A DNA stretch of 24,122 nucleotides, from NCBI GenBank assembly GCA_016780945.1, contig JADHKY010000005.1, forward strand, positions 1-24,122. The letters run 5' to 3'. The notes under the pieces were generated by a model. The model had not been told where the DNA came from and searched no databases. It was given only the letters and a program-made list of their open reading frames with translations. This DNA is from Aquiluna sp. GTDB lineage: Bacteria > Actinomycetota > Actinomycetes > Actinomycetales > Microbacteriaceae. Both the position numbers and the translations under genes were made by a program. Shown here in pieces: positions 8,824 to 16,700 of this stretch (its first letter is position 1; each line of letters opens with the position of its first letter).

Positions 8824-8974
8824 GCGTTTTCCAAGTTAATCTGTTGTTTACGACACGCCCGAGTGCCTAGCGAATACTTGGCCTATCGCCCTCTAACTTC
8901 GTGGCGCTAATTGAATACTCTCGGAAAAGTTAAGCCTCAGCCTTAACTTGAGAGTTCATAGCAGGAGGCAAATT
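8824..8974 (+). promoter_or_regulatory. ftsZ upstream region with repeated AAGTTA hexamers
   Basis: This is the longest non-coding gap in the window (151 bp) and the likely site of the ftsZ promoter. AAGTTA occurs four times: forward at 8833-8838 and 8927-8932, and inverted (TAACTT) at 8894-8899 and 8944-8949. GACAC, the core recognition sequence of the sporulation regulator WhiA, occurs at 8852-8856. Several TAnnnT hexamers could serve as -10 elements, for example TACTCT at 8916 and TAACTT at 8944; no convincing TTGACA-like -35 was found, so no transcription start is fixed. The ribosome binding site AGGAGG at 8963-8968 is strong. Confidence 0.6.
8917..8955 (+). repeat. Large inverted repeat just upstream of the ftsZ ribosome binding site
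   Basis: The inner arms AAGTTAAG (8927-8934) and CTTAACTT (8942-8949) are perfect complements around a seven-base loop. The outer arms ACTCTC (8917-8922) and GAGAGT (8950-8955) extend the pairing by six, with GGAA bulged on the left side. This gives 14 paired bases ending seven bases before AGGAGG. It may be a DNA operator for a dimeric regulator or, if transcribed, an mRNA leader hairpin. No T-tract follows, so it is unlikely to be a terminator for ftsQ. Confidence 0.6.
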
Positions 8975-10165
8975 GTGACCCAGTCACCTAACTATCAGGC
9001 TGTCATCAAGGTCGTCGGAGTCGGCGGCGGTGGTGTTAACGCACTGAACCGAATGATTAATTCCGGCCTACGCGGCGTCGAGTTTGTTGCGGTTAATACC
9101 GACGCTCAGGCGCTTTTGATGAGTGATGCCGACGTCAAGCTTGACATCGGCCGCGACATCACCAGGGGACTGGGAGCCGGAGCCGACCCTGAGGTCGGCA
9201 GGCGTGCTGCTGAGGAGCACGAGGGCGAGATTGAGGCTGCCATCAAGGGCGCGGACATGGTCTTCGTCACAGCTGGCGAGGGCGGCGGCACCGGCACCGG
9301 TGGTGCACCGGTAGTCGCACGCATCGCGAAGCGCCTCGGAGCCCTAACGGTCGGTGTTGTAACCCGGCCGTTCAACTTTGAGGGTAAGCGCAGGGCGGTC
9401 CAGGCCGATGAGGGCATCAAGGCCCTTCGTGAAGAGGTCGACACCCTGATCGTTGTGCCAAACCAGCGTCTTCTGGAGATGTCAAACAAGAAGATCTCTG
9501 CCCTTGAGGCCTTCATGACAGCAGATGATGTGCTGCGTGCGGGTGTTCAGGGCATTAGCGACCTGATTGTGGTTCCCGGTCTAATCAACCTCGACTTCAA
9601 CGACGTCAAGAGCGTCATGCAGGGTGCCGGAAGCGCCCTAATGGGCATTGGAACCGCCAAGGGCGAGGACCGCGCGATTCGCGCAGCCGAGATTGCGGTG
9701 TCATCGCCACTTCTTGAGGCAACCATCGAGGGCGCTCACGGCGTGCTGCTTCTGGTTCAGGGAGCATCGGATCTCGGACTGCACGAGATCGACGACGCGG
9801 CAAGGTTGGTTCAGGAGGCCGTGCACCCAGAGGCCAACATCATCTTTGGTGCCACAATCGAGGACACCCTCGGTGACGAGGTGAGAATCACCGTGATCGC
9901 TGCGGGCTTCGATGGCGGACAACCCAAGTACAAGCGCTATGAGAGCGCCATGATTGGTCAAACCGAAGCTGAAGAGGTTGCAGAACCTGCCTATTTAGGT
10001 GCCGAGGAGCCCGTTGAGGCTGTGTCCGCAGAGGCTGAGATGGTAGAGATTCCTGTTCCAAGCATGGAAGAGGAAGGCTCAACTTCGCAGGAAGAGCACC
10101 GCGAGAGGGTTTCCGCACCAGGTGCCTTCGGTGACGACCTAGATCTACCTGAGTTCTTCCGCTAA
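8975..10165 (+). CDS. ftsZ: Cell division GTPase FtsZ
   Basis: FtsZ is the tubulin homologue that forms the cytokinetic ring. From GTG at 8975 the product has 396 residues. VGVGGGGVNALNRM (residues 14-27) starts the nucleotide-binding fold, GGGTGTG at 103-109 is the tubulin signature, and NLDFNDVK (205-212) is the T7 loop with the catalytic Asp pair D207/D210. After the globular core there is an acidic, Glu-rich linker (about 320-385) and a conserved C-terminal peptide, DDLDLPEFFR (387-396), the usual docking site for SepF and FtsW. I chose GTG at 8975 because AGGAGG (8963-8968) is six bases upstream; a TTG at 8948 in frame would place this site inside the gene. The stop overlaps yggS (TAATG). 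Confidence 0.97.
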   Translation: MTQSPNYQAVIKVVGVGGGGVNALNRMINSGLRGVEFVAVNTDAQALLMSDADVKLDIGRDITRGLGAGADPEVGRRAAEEHEGEIEAAIKGADMVFVTAGEGGGTGTGGAPVVARIAKRLGALTVGVVTRPFNFEGKRRAVQADEGIKALREEVDTLIVVPNQRLLEMSNKKISALEAFMTADDVLRAGVQGISDLIVVPGLINLDFNDVKSVMQGAGSALMGIGTAKGEDRAIRAAEIAVSSPLLEATIEGAHGVLLLVQGASDLGLHEIDDAARLVQEAVHPEANIIFGATIEDTLGDEVRITVIAAGFDGGQPKYKRYESAMIGQTEAEEVAEPAYLGAEEPVEAVSAEAEMVEIPVPSMEEEGSTSQEEHRERVSAPGAFGDDLDLPEFFR

Positions 10166-10854
10166 TGCAGCTGACTGAGCGCTACCGCTCAGTAAACGAA
10201 CGAATAGCCGCCAGCTGCATTGCCGCCGGCAGGTCTGTCTCAGACGTAGAGCTAGTTGTTGTTACCAAGAATCACTCCGCCGAAGTGGTTGCTGAGCTTT
10301 ACGACCTGGGCCATAGGCACTTTGGCGAGAACCGAGATCAAGAAGCGGGTCCAAAGGCTGAGGCGCTTGCGGCTGGAGGCAGGCTCGATGCCAAGTGGCA
10401 CTTTGTCGGCCAATTGCAGAGCAATAAGGTCCGCACGGTCCTGAACTACGCAACCTGCATACACTCCATCGACCGCTCTAGCCTTGTCAAGGAGCTAGCG
10501 AAGCAGCTTGGCAACAGAGAGCTAGAGATAGAGGGCTTTATCGAGCTCAATCTCACCGAAGATCCCGCCAGGGGCGGAGTTGAGCCAGGAAACCTGCAAC
10601 AGCTTGCACAGTCGGTGCTGGAAATCGGTCGAATCAAGCTATTGGGCGTGATGGCAGTGGCCGGATTGGGTGTTGATCCACGAATTGACTTTGAGAAGAC
10701 GCTCCGGGCAAGCCAGGAGCTTCAAAAGATAGCCCCAGAGGCTAATCAGCTCTCCATGGGCATGAGCGAGGACTTTGAATTGGCAATCGAGATGGGCGCG
10801 ACACACATTCGGGTTGGGAGTGCCATTACAGGCCCCAGGCCAAATAACACATAG
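10165..10854 (+). CDS. yggS: YggS/YlmE-family PLP homeostasis protein
   Basis: This family of single-domain, alanine-racemase-like barrel proteins binds pyridoxal 5'-phosphate and helps keep B6 vitamers and amino-acid pools in balance; no catalytic reaction is firmly known. The product has 229 residues. The PLP lysine is K35 in VVVTKNHS, followed by HFGENRDQEA, KWHFVGQLQSNKVR, HSIDRSS and near the C-terminus LSMGMSEDFELAI and IRVGSAITGPR. The ATG at 10165 shares its A with the ftsZ TAA stop, implying coupling. The neighbouring sepF and yggT match the usual gram-positive order. The final motif reads GSAITGPR where GSAIFGPR or GTAIFG is more common. Confidence 0.93.
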   Translation: MQLTERYRSVNERIAASCIAAGRSVSDVELVVVTKNHSAEVVAELYDLGHRHFGENRDQEAGPKAEALAAGGRLDAKWHFVGQLQSNKVRTVLNYATCIHSIDRSSLVKELAKQLGNRELEIEGFIELNLTEDPARGGVEPGNLQQLAQSVLEIGRIKLLGVMAVAGLGVDPRIDFEKTLRASQELQKIAPEANQLSMGMSEDFELAIEMGATHIRVGSAITGPRPNNT

Positions 10855-10879
10855 TCTTTAGGGGAAATAAGGAGTAGCA

Positions 10880-11266
10880 ATGGGCGTAGTAAATTCCGTG
10901 ATGTCGTTCTTCGGCTTCGGATCATCAGATGGCAAGTCCGAGTCGGCTCCCAGGCCAAAGCAGGCTGCCCCAAGACCACGTCGGGCCGCCGATATGTCGG
11001 AGATCGTGACCCTTGACCCCGAAAGCTATGCAGATGCCAAGGAAGTAGCAGCACACTTCCGCTCCGGCGTCCCGGTAATCGTTAACATTGGCTCAATGAG
11101 CGAGGCTGACGCCAAGCGGATGCTCGATTTCATGATTGGTCTGAAAGAGGGCCTTGAGGGCCACCTCAGGCGCGTAACTCCTAAGGTTTTCCTACTTTCG
11201 CCGCAGAACGTTGCGGTCACGGACGCTGATGCCGATGAGGACGACTCAGAAGACTTGATGCAGTAG
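10880..11266 (+). CDS. sepF: Cell division protein SepF
   Basis: SepF anchors FtsZ to the membrane, a role that is essential where ftsA is missing, as here. The 128-residue product has a short hydrophobic amphipathic N-terminus (residues 1-13), a Pro/Arg-rich linker (about 24-38), then the compact SepF core from EIVTLDPESY (41) through PVIVNIGSMSEADAKRMLDF to the strand KVFLLSP (102-108) and an acidic tail. The ribosome binding site AAGGAG at 10869-10874 is five bases before the ATG. It lies 25 bases after yggS and 3 before yggT. Confidence 0.95.
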   Translation: MGVVNSVMSFFGFGSSDGKSESAPRPKQAAPRPRRAADMSEIVTLDPESYADAKEVAAHFRSGVPVIVNIGSMSEADAKRMLDFMIGLKEGLEGHLRRVTPKVFLLSPQNVAVTDADADEDDSEDLMQ

Positions 11267-11269
11267 AAA

Positions 11270-11554
11270 ATGAGCATTGTCGGACTGGTCCTTTACTGGG
11301 CACTGCAGATTTTCTTTTACGCGATGCTCGGAAGATTCATTGCCGACTTGGTGATGGGCGTGAACCGAAGCTGGAAGCCGAAAGGGATTTTGCTTCCAAT
11401 TTTGGACTTCGCCTACACGCTTACAGACCCGCCACTGCGCTTTGTTCGACGCTTTGTGCCGCCACTGAGGCTGGGAAGCATCTCACTGGATCTCGCGTGG
11501 ACCCTCGTACTTTTTGCCGTGATTATTCTTCAGGGCTTTGCCCGAGCCCTATAG
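11270..11554 (+). CDS. yggT: YggT family membrane protein
   Basis: This small inner-membrane protein of 94 residues has two hydrophobic segments (about 4-24 and 74-91) flanking a conserved central stretch with LTDPPLRFVRRFVPP, the signature of the family. The precise function is not established; it is regularly encoded between sepF and divIVA in gram-positive bacteria and is thought to act at the membrane in cell-envelope or division processes. The ATG at 11270 is three bases after the sepF TAG, so the two are surely co-transcribed. Confidence 0.93.
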   Translation: MSIVGLVLYWALQIFFYAMLGRFIADLVMGVNRSWKPKGILLPILDFAYTLTDPPLRFVRRFVPPLRLGSISLDLAWTLVLFAVIILQGFARAL

Positions 11555-11573
11555 ATGGCAATAACATAGCGGT

Positions 11574-11579
11574 TAGGTT
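11574..11579 (+). promoter_or_regulatory. Possible divIVA promoter -10 element (TAGGTT)
   Basis: The 52-base gap between yggT and divIVA contains TAGGTT at 11574-11579, which fits the actinobacterial -10 pattern TAnnnT. A transcript starting about seven bases later would leave a leader of about 20 bases containing AGGAAGG (11592-11598). There is no clear -35, so this is a weak call. Confidence 0.25.
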
Positions 11580-11606
11580 TTTGAGACCTGCTAGGAAGGT
11601 TGCACA

Positions 11607-12356
11607 ATGGCGTTATCCCCAGAGGACATCCTCGCGAAGCGTTTTCAGGTTACGAAGTTTCGTGAAGGCTACGACCAGGACGAGGTAGATGACTACCTAG
11701 ATGACATCGTTGTCGAACTGCGTAAGGTGCTCAGTGATAACGAGGCCCTCCGCACACAAAGCTCCCTACCTGCAGCTGATGACGTCGAAGTCCAGCCTTT
11801 CCCGGTTGCCACTGACCCAGCGGTGCCAACTGCTGACGAGGACACCGACCAGTCCCGCAGCATCATTGAGCTTGCCCACAAGCTTCACGCCGACCACGTT
11901 CAAGAGGGCCGCGTCAAGCGTGACCAGATCATCAAGGACGCTCAGGTTCAGGCGGCCAGAATTGTCCGAGATGCTGAGGCGCAGGCAAGAGAGGTATTGA
12001 ACCAGCTCGAGCTTGATAGGCGCTCTGTCGAAGAGGCGATTTCAGATCTGAAGCGCTTCGAGACTGAATACCGGGCGAACCTGCGCGACTACATCCAGGG
12101 TCAGCTTGAGAACATCCTTAGCGAAGAGGCCTACGGCGACCTAATGGAGGACGTGGAGCCAGCAGCAGCTGCGGACATTTCCTACGAGTACTACTCCCAG
12201 GAGCCTGTGGCTCTCGGGGGAGAGGCTGCCGAGGATAGCGATGAGGATGAAGAGGAAGAGACTCCTGAGGCTCAGAGCGGCTTCTCCGCAGTTGAGGATC
12301 TCGATTCTGATGACCTAGAGGCCGATGAGCCCAAGCGTGACAAGAAAAAGGACTAA
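11607..12356 (+). CDS. divIVA: DivIVA/Wag31 polar growth scaffold
   Basis: DivIVA is a coiled-coil protein that marks curved membrane and directs polar wall growth in actinobacteria. The 249-residue product has the canonical lipid-binding N-terminal domain (residues 1-50, with LSPEDILAKRFQVTKFREGYD and EVDDYLDDI), a variable linker rich in Pro/Asp (52-83), a long central coiled coil (about 84-180) and a strongly acidic tail (200-249) that ends in a Lys-rich patch. AGGAAGG at 11592-11598 is the ribosome binding site. The 3' end overlaps the start of lspA by 32 bases. The acidic tail is species-specific and is not part of the conserved fold. Confidence 0.95.
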   Translation: MALSPEDILAKRFQVTKFREGYDQDEVDDYLDDIVVELRKVLSDNEALRTQSSLPAADDVEVQPFPVATDPAVPTADEDTDQSRSIIELAHKLHADHVQEGRVKRDQIIKDAQVQAARIVRDAEAQAREVLNQLELDRRSVEEAISDLKRFETEYRANLRDYIQGQLENILSEEAYGDLMEDVEPAAAADISYEYYSQEPVALGGEAAEDSDEDEEEETPEAQSGFSAVEDLDSDDLEADEPKRDKKKD

Positions 12357-12840
12357 GTCCGCAAGGTATCTCCTCTTTGGGGTGTCAGCCTCGCTAATAG
12401 TTGCTTTAGATCAGCTAACAAAGTTCTGGGCTGAGGCAAACCTTGTAGGTCAAGGTTCCATCCCGATTATTGGCGAACTTCTGCAGTTTCGACTTGCCTA
12501 TAACAACGCCGCTGCTTTTTCACTCGGCGTTGGAGCGACATGGGTGCTAACGACAATTTCTCTTGCTGCAAGCATTGCCCTTATTGCCCTATCCCCTCGC
12601 ATCAAGACAATGACCTGGGCACTGATTGGGGGCATGGCCCTTGGTGGTGCAGTGGGCAATTTGATTGACAGAGCGTTTAAACAGCCAGAGTTTTTCAACG
12701 GTCACGTCGTCGATTTCATCCAGATTCCCTTCAATTTCCCGATTTTTAATCTCGCTGACACTTTCCTGGTAGTTGCAGTCAGTCTCGCGATACTGCGCAC
12801 CCTGATGGGCGATGAGATCGGTGGCGGGCGTGCAAAGTAA
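12325..12840 (+). CDS. lspA: Lipoprotein signal peptidase LspA (signal peptidase II)
   Basis: LspA is a membrane aspartyl protease that cleaves signal peptides of prolipoproteins just before the lipidated cysteine. The 171-residue product has four membrane helices. Family motifs are DQLTKFW (residues 29-35), YNNAAAFSLG (59-68), GNLIDR with catalytic D115, HVVDF (127-131) and FNLAD with catalytic D145. The start is uncertain: ATG at 12325 overlaps divIVA by 32 bases, and GTG at 12337 would remove four residues; neither has a clear ribosome binding site. The lipobox protein CtaC at the window end is a likely substrate. The 3' end overlaps the rluD-like gene. Confidence 0.95.
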   Translation: MSPSVTRKRTKSARYLLFGVSASLIVALDQLTKFWAEANLVGQGSIPIIGELLQFRLAYNNAAAFSLGVGATWVLTTISLAASIALIALSPRIKTMTWALIGGMALGGAVGNLIDRAFKQPEFFNGHVVDFIQIPFNFPIFNLADTFLVVAVSLAILRTLMGDEIGGGRAK

Positions 12841-13765
12841 GTTCCTGCCCGTGCCCGATGCCAGAGAGGGTGACCGGCTGGATGCTGGCCTTGCAAAGAT
12901 GCTGGGTATCTCTAGAACCGCAACAGCGGACATTATCGAGTCAGGCGGGGTAACCCTGGAGGGCAGGCCACTTGGTAAGAGTCACCGACTCAGCCCAGGT
13001 GAGGTGCTCGAGGTCACACTTCTAGAGAAACCCGCCGGGGTAAGCCTTGAGGCAGAGGATGTGCCCGAGTTGAAGGTGGTTTTCCAGGACGAGCACATAG
13101 TTGTTGTGGACAAGCCCGCTGGTGTGGTTTCACATCCATCCCAGGGCTTTGTTGGGCCAAGCGTTGGGGGAGTGCTACTTGCAAGAGGGATTGAGCTTGC
13201 GACCTCCGGTGCTCAGGAGCGCCAGGGTATTGTGCAGCGGTTAGATGTTGGCACCTCAGGACTTATGGTGCTTGCTAAAGGCGAGCGTGCCTACTCGGTC
13301 TTGAAGCAGGCGTTTCGGGATCGCACGCCAAAAAAGACCTATCACGCGCTGGTTCAGGGGCATCCGGATCCAGCGTCAGGAACAATCGACACCCCAATCG
13401 CTCGCTCCCAAAAGCACGACTACAAATTCACTATTTCCCAAACTGGCAAGCCCGCGGTTACCCACTACCAGGTAAAGGAAATGCTTCCCTCGGCAGCACT
13501 CGTTGAGGTTGGTCTGGAGACGGGTCGGACTCATCAGATTAGAGTGCACTTCTCTCACTTCAGGCACCCGCTAGTTGGGGACCCGCTCTACGGTTCCGAC
13601 CCAAAACTTGCTGCAAAGCTAGATCTTGATCGCCAGTGGCTGCATGCCGTGAAGCTCGGCTTCACGCACCCAATCAGTGGCGAGTGGGTGGAATTTACGT
13701 CCGAGTACCCGAGCGATTTGGAAATCGCCCTAGGAAGGCTCCGGGATGTTGGATTTCGGCTTTAG
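12830..13765 (+). CDS. rluD: RluA/RluD-family 23S rRNA pseudouridine synthase
   Basis: This enzyme isomerises uridines to pseudouridine in rRNA. An S4-like RNA-binding domain covers about residues 12-65 (RLDAGLAKMLGISRT and GGVTLEGRPLGKS), followed by the catalytic domain with VVDKPAGVVSHPS (92-104), RLDVGTSGLMVLAK with catalytic D139, and GRTHQIRVHFSH. I chose GTG at 12830 (311 residues) because it begins right before the expected S4 start; ATG at 12812 and GTG at 12821 are possible and would add six or three residues. The gene overlaps lspA by about 11 bases, a common actinobacterial arrangement before dnaE. The exact target uridines cannot be read from sequence, so the rluD symbol is by family only. 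Confidence 0.9.
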   Translation: MQSKFLPVPDAREGDRLDAGLAKMLGISRTATADIIESGGVTLEGRPLGKSHRLSPGEVLEVTLLEKPAGVSLEAEDVPELKVVFQDEHIVVVDKPAGVVSHPSQGFVGPSVGGVLLARGIELATSGAQERQGIVQRLDVGTSGLMVLAKGERAYSVLKQAFRDRTPKKTYHALVQGHPDPASGTIDTPIARSQKHDYKFTISQTGKPAVTHYQVKEMLPSAALVEVGLETGRTHQIRVHFSHFRHPLVGDPLYGSDPKLAAKLDLDRQWLHAVKLGFTHPISGEWVEFTSEYPSDLEIALGRLRDVGFRL

Positions 13766-13795
13766 CATTGTCACCTGCAAGTAGGAGGTGCTTTG

Positions 13796-16700
13796 GTGGC
13801 AGATAAGTCTTTCGTCCACCTGCACAACCACACCGAGTTCTCGATGCTTGATGGTGCCGCTCGGATCAAGCCCCTTGTTGAAAAAGCAAGTGAACTGGGC
13901 ATGCCCGCAATCGCCATGACTGACCATGGCAATACCCACGGCGCGTATGAGTTTTGGAAGCAGGCCACAGCCGCCGGCATCAAGCCGATCATCGGTATGG
14001 AGGCCTATCTCGCCCCGGGATCAAGACTTGAAAAGTCAAAGGTGCGCTGGGCTGATGGTGGCGATGATGATGTCTCTGGTGGAGGCGCTTTTAGCCACCT
14101 GACCATGTGGGCCACCGACAACGCATCAATGAACAACCTATTCAAGCTCAGCTCGGAGGCCTACCTCTCCGGCTACTACTTCAAGCCGAGGATTGATAGA
14201 GAGCTTTTGGGCCAATACGGCAAGGGCCTGATTGGAACCACCGGTTGCCCAGGTGGTGAGGTCCAAACCAGGCTTCGTCTCGGCCAATACGACGAGGCGC
14301 TCAAAACAGCGGCCGAGTTCCGAGACATTTTTGGCAAGGAGAATTACTTCGTTGAGGTTATGGACCACGCTCTTGAGATTGAGAAGAGGGTCCGCGATGA
14401 CCTCCTGAGACTTGCAAAAGACTTAGGCCTACCCCTAGTTGGCACCAATGACCTCCACTATGTCCATAAGGAGGACTCGGTTGCCCACGAGGCCCTGCTT
14501 TGTGTGCAGACCGGAACAAACCTTGACGACCCAAAGAGATTCAAGTTTGAGTCCCAAGAGTTTTACCTCAAGAGCGCCAGTGAGATGCGGAGTCTTTTCT
14601 CGGAGATCCCGGAGGCTGCAGACAACACCTTGCTGATAGCAGAGCGTTGCGAGGTGAACTTTGAGAAGCAGGACCTGATGCCACGCTTTCCGGTTCCAGA
14701 GGGCGGCACGGAGGCCGAGTGGTTTGAAAAAGAGGTTTGGCGCGGCATGGAGCGCCGCTACCCAGGTGGGTTTTCCGACCGCCATCGCGAGCAGGCTGCC
14801 TACGAGATCGAGGTCATCGTCAAGATGGGCTTCCCAGGCTACTTCCTCGTGGTCTCGGACTTCATCCGCTGGGCAAGGGAGCAGGGAATTCGAGTGGGTC
14901 CTGGCCGAGGTTCTGCGGCAGGATCAATCGTTTCCTACGCAATGGGCATCACGGAGCTAGATCCTCTGGCACACGATCTCATCTTTGAGCGCTTTTTGAA
15001 TCCGGAACGACTCTCGATGCCAGATATTGACGTTGATTTCGATGACCGGAGACGCCCCGAGGTAATTCGCTACGTGACCGAGAAATATGGCGCGGACCGG
15101 GTTGCTCAGATTGTCACCTTTGGAACAATCAAGGCGAGGCAGGCTCTCAAAGACGCAGCTCGAGTGCTAGCAAAGCCCTACTCGGTGGGAGAGAAACTCA
15201 CAAAGGCAATGCCTCCGATGGTTCTTGGGCGCGATGTGAGTCTTGACGACGTCACCAACAAGGAGTCTGAGCGTTACCCAGAGGCGGCGGAGTTCAGGGA
15301 GCTCATCGAGAACGATGAGGACAGCAAGCAAGTCTTCGACCTCGCCCGGGGACTCGAGTCGCTGAAGCGGCAGTGGGGTGTTCACGCAGCCGGTGTGATC
15401 ATGTCTGCTAAGCCCTTGATGGATGTCATCCCCATCATGAAGCGCGAGGAGGACGGTGCCATAATCACCCAGTTCGATCAGCCTCCTTGCGAGGAGCTCG
15501 GGCTTCTGAAGATGGACTTCCTGGGACTAAGAAACCTTACGGTTATCGATGACACGCTTGCAAATATCGAACTAAACCGGGGAGAGAAGGTCGTTCTCGA
15601 GGACCTCGACTTAGACCAGGACGAGAAGGCCTACCAGCTTCTCTCAAGGGGAGACACCCTAGGTGTGTTCCAGCTGGATGGCACGAATATGCGTTCGCTG
15701 CTGAGAATGCTAAAGCCGTCGGAGTTTGAGCACATTTCTGCTGTTATCGCCCTCTACCGCCCGGGACCCATGGGAATGAACTCCCACACAAACTACGCCC
15801 AGCGAAAAAACGGCCAGCAGCAATCAGAGGGAGTTCACCCAGAGCTCCTCGAACCGCTAAGCGAAATTCTTGATCCGACCTATGGACTGATTGTCTATCA
15901 GGAGCAGGTCATGGCTGCGGCGCAGAAGGTGGCTGGCTACACCCTGGGACAAGCGGACCTGCTTCGAAGAGCGATGGGTAAGAAAAAGCCGGAGGAGCTA
16001 GCAAAGCAGTTCGAGCTCTTCTCGGAGGGCATGACGAAAAACGGCTACTCCGATGCTGCGGTCAAAGCGCTTTGGGACACGCTGCTGCCTTTTGCTGACT
16101 ACGCCTTCAATAAGGCTCACTCAGCCGGCTATGGAGTCTTGAGCTACTGGACCGCCTACCTCAAGGCCAACTACCCGGCAGAGTTCATGGCAGCACTGCT
16201 TACCAGCGTTGGCGACTCGAAAGACAAGCTTGGTGTCTACCTAAATGAGTGCCGGAAGATGGGAATCCAGGTTCTGCCTCCGGATGTGAATGAATCCATT
16301 GGGACCTTTGCTGCGGTGGGGGACGACATCAGGTTTGGTCTCGGCGCGGTAAGAAATGTGGGAAAGAACGTAGTCGAGAGCATCATCGAGGCGCGGGAAC
16401 AGGAGCGCTTCAGCTCCTTCCAGGACTTCTTGACCAGGGTCAGCGCCCAAGCCAGCACGAAGCGCGTAGTCGAGTCGCTGATCAAGGCTGGAGCTTTTGA
16501 CTCTCTCGGCCACACCCGACGCTCGCTCATTGCAATTCACGAAGAGGCGATTGAGACCTCCGCCATGCTGAAGCGGCAGGCTGCCAGTGGTCAGGTGGAT
16601 CTCTTTGGTGGCCTCATGGAAGAGGACCCCGCAACCATCGAGATTCCAAAGCTTCCCGAGTGGACCAAGCGGGATTTGCTTGCCAACGAGCGGGAGATGC

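Noticed and set aside
8948..8974. TTG at 8948 as start of ftsZ
   Set aside because: The extra nine codons would cover the strong AGGAGG site and part of the inverted repeat; GTG at 8975 has ideal spacing and gives the standard N-terminus.
13793..13795. TTG at 13793 as start of dnaE
   Set aside because: It is only two bases from AGGAGGTG; the next codon, GTG at 13796, has proper spacing.
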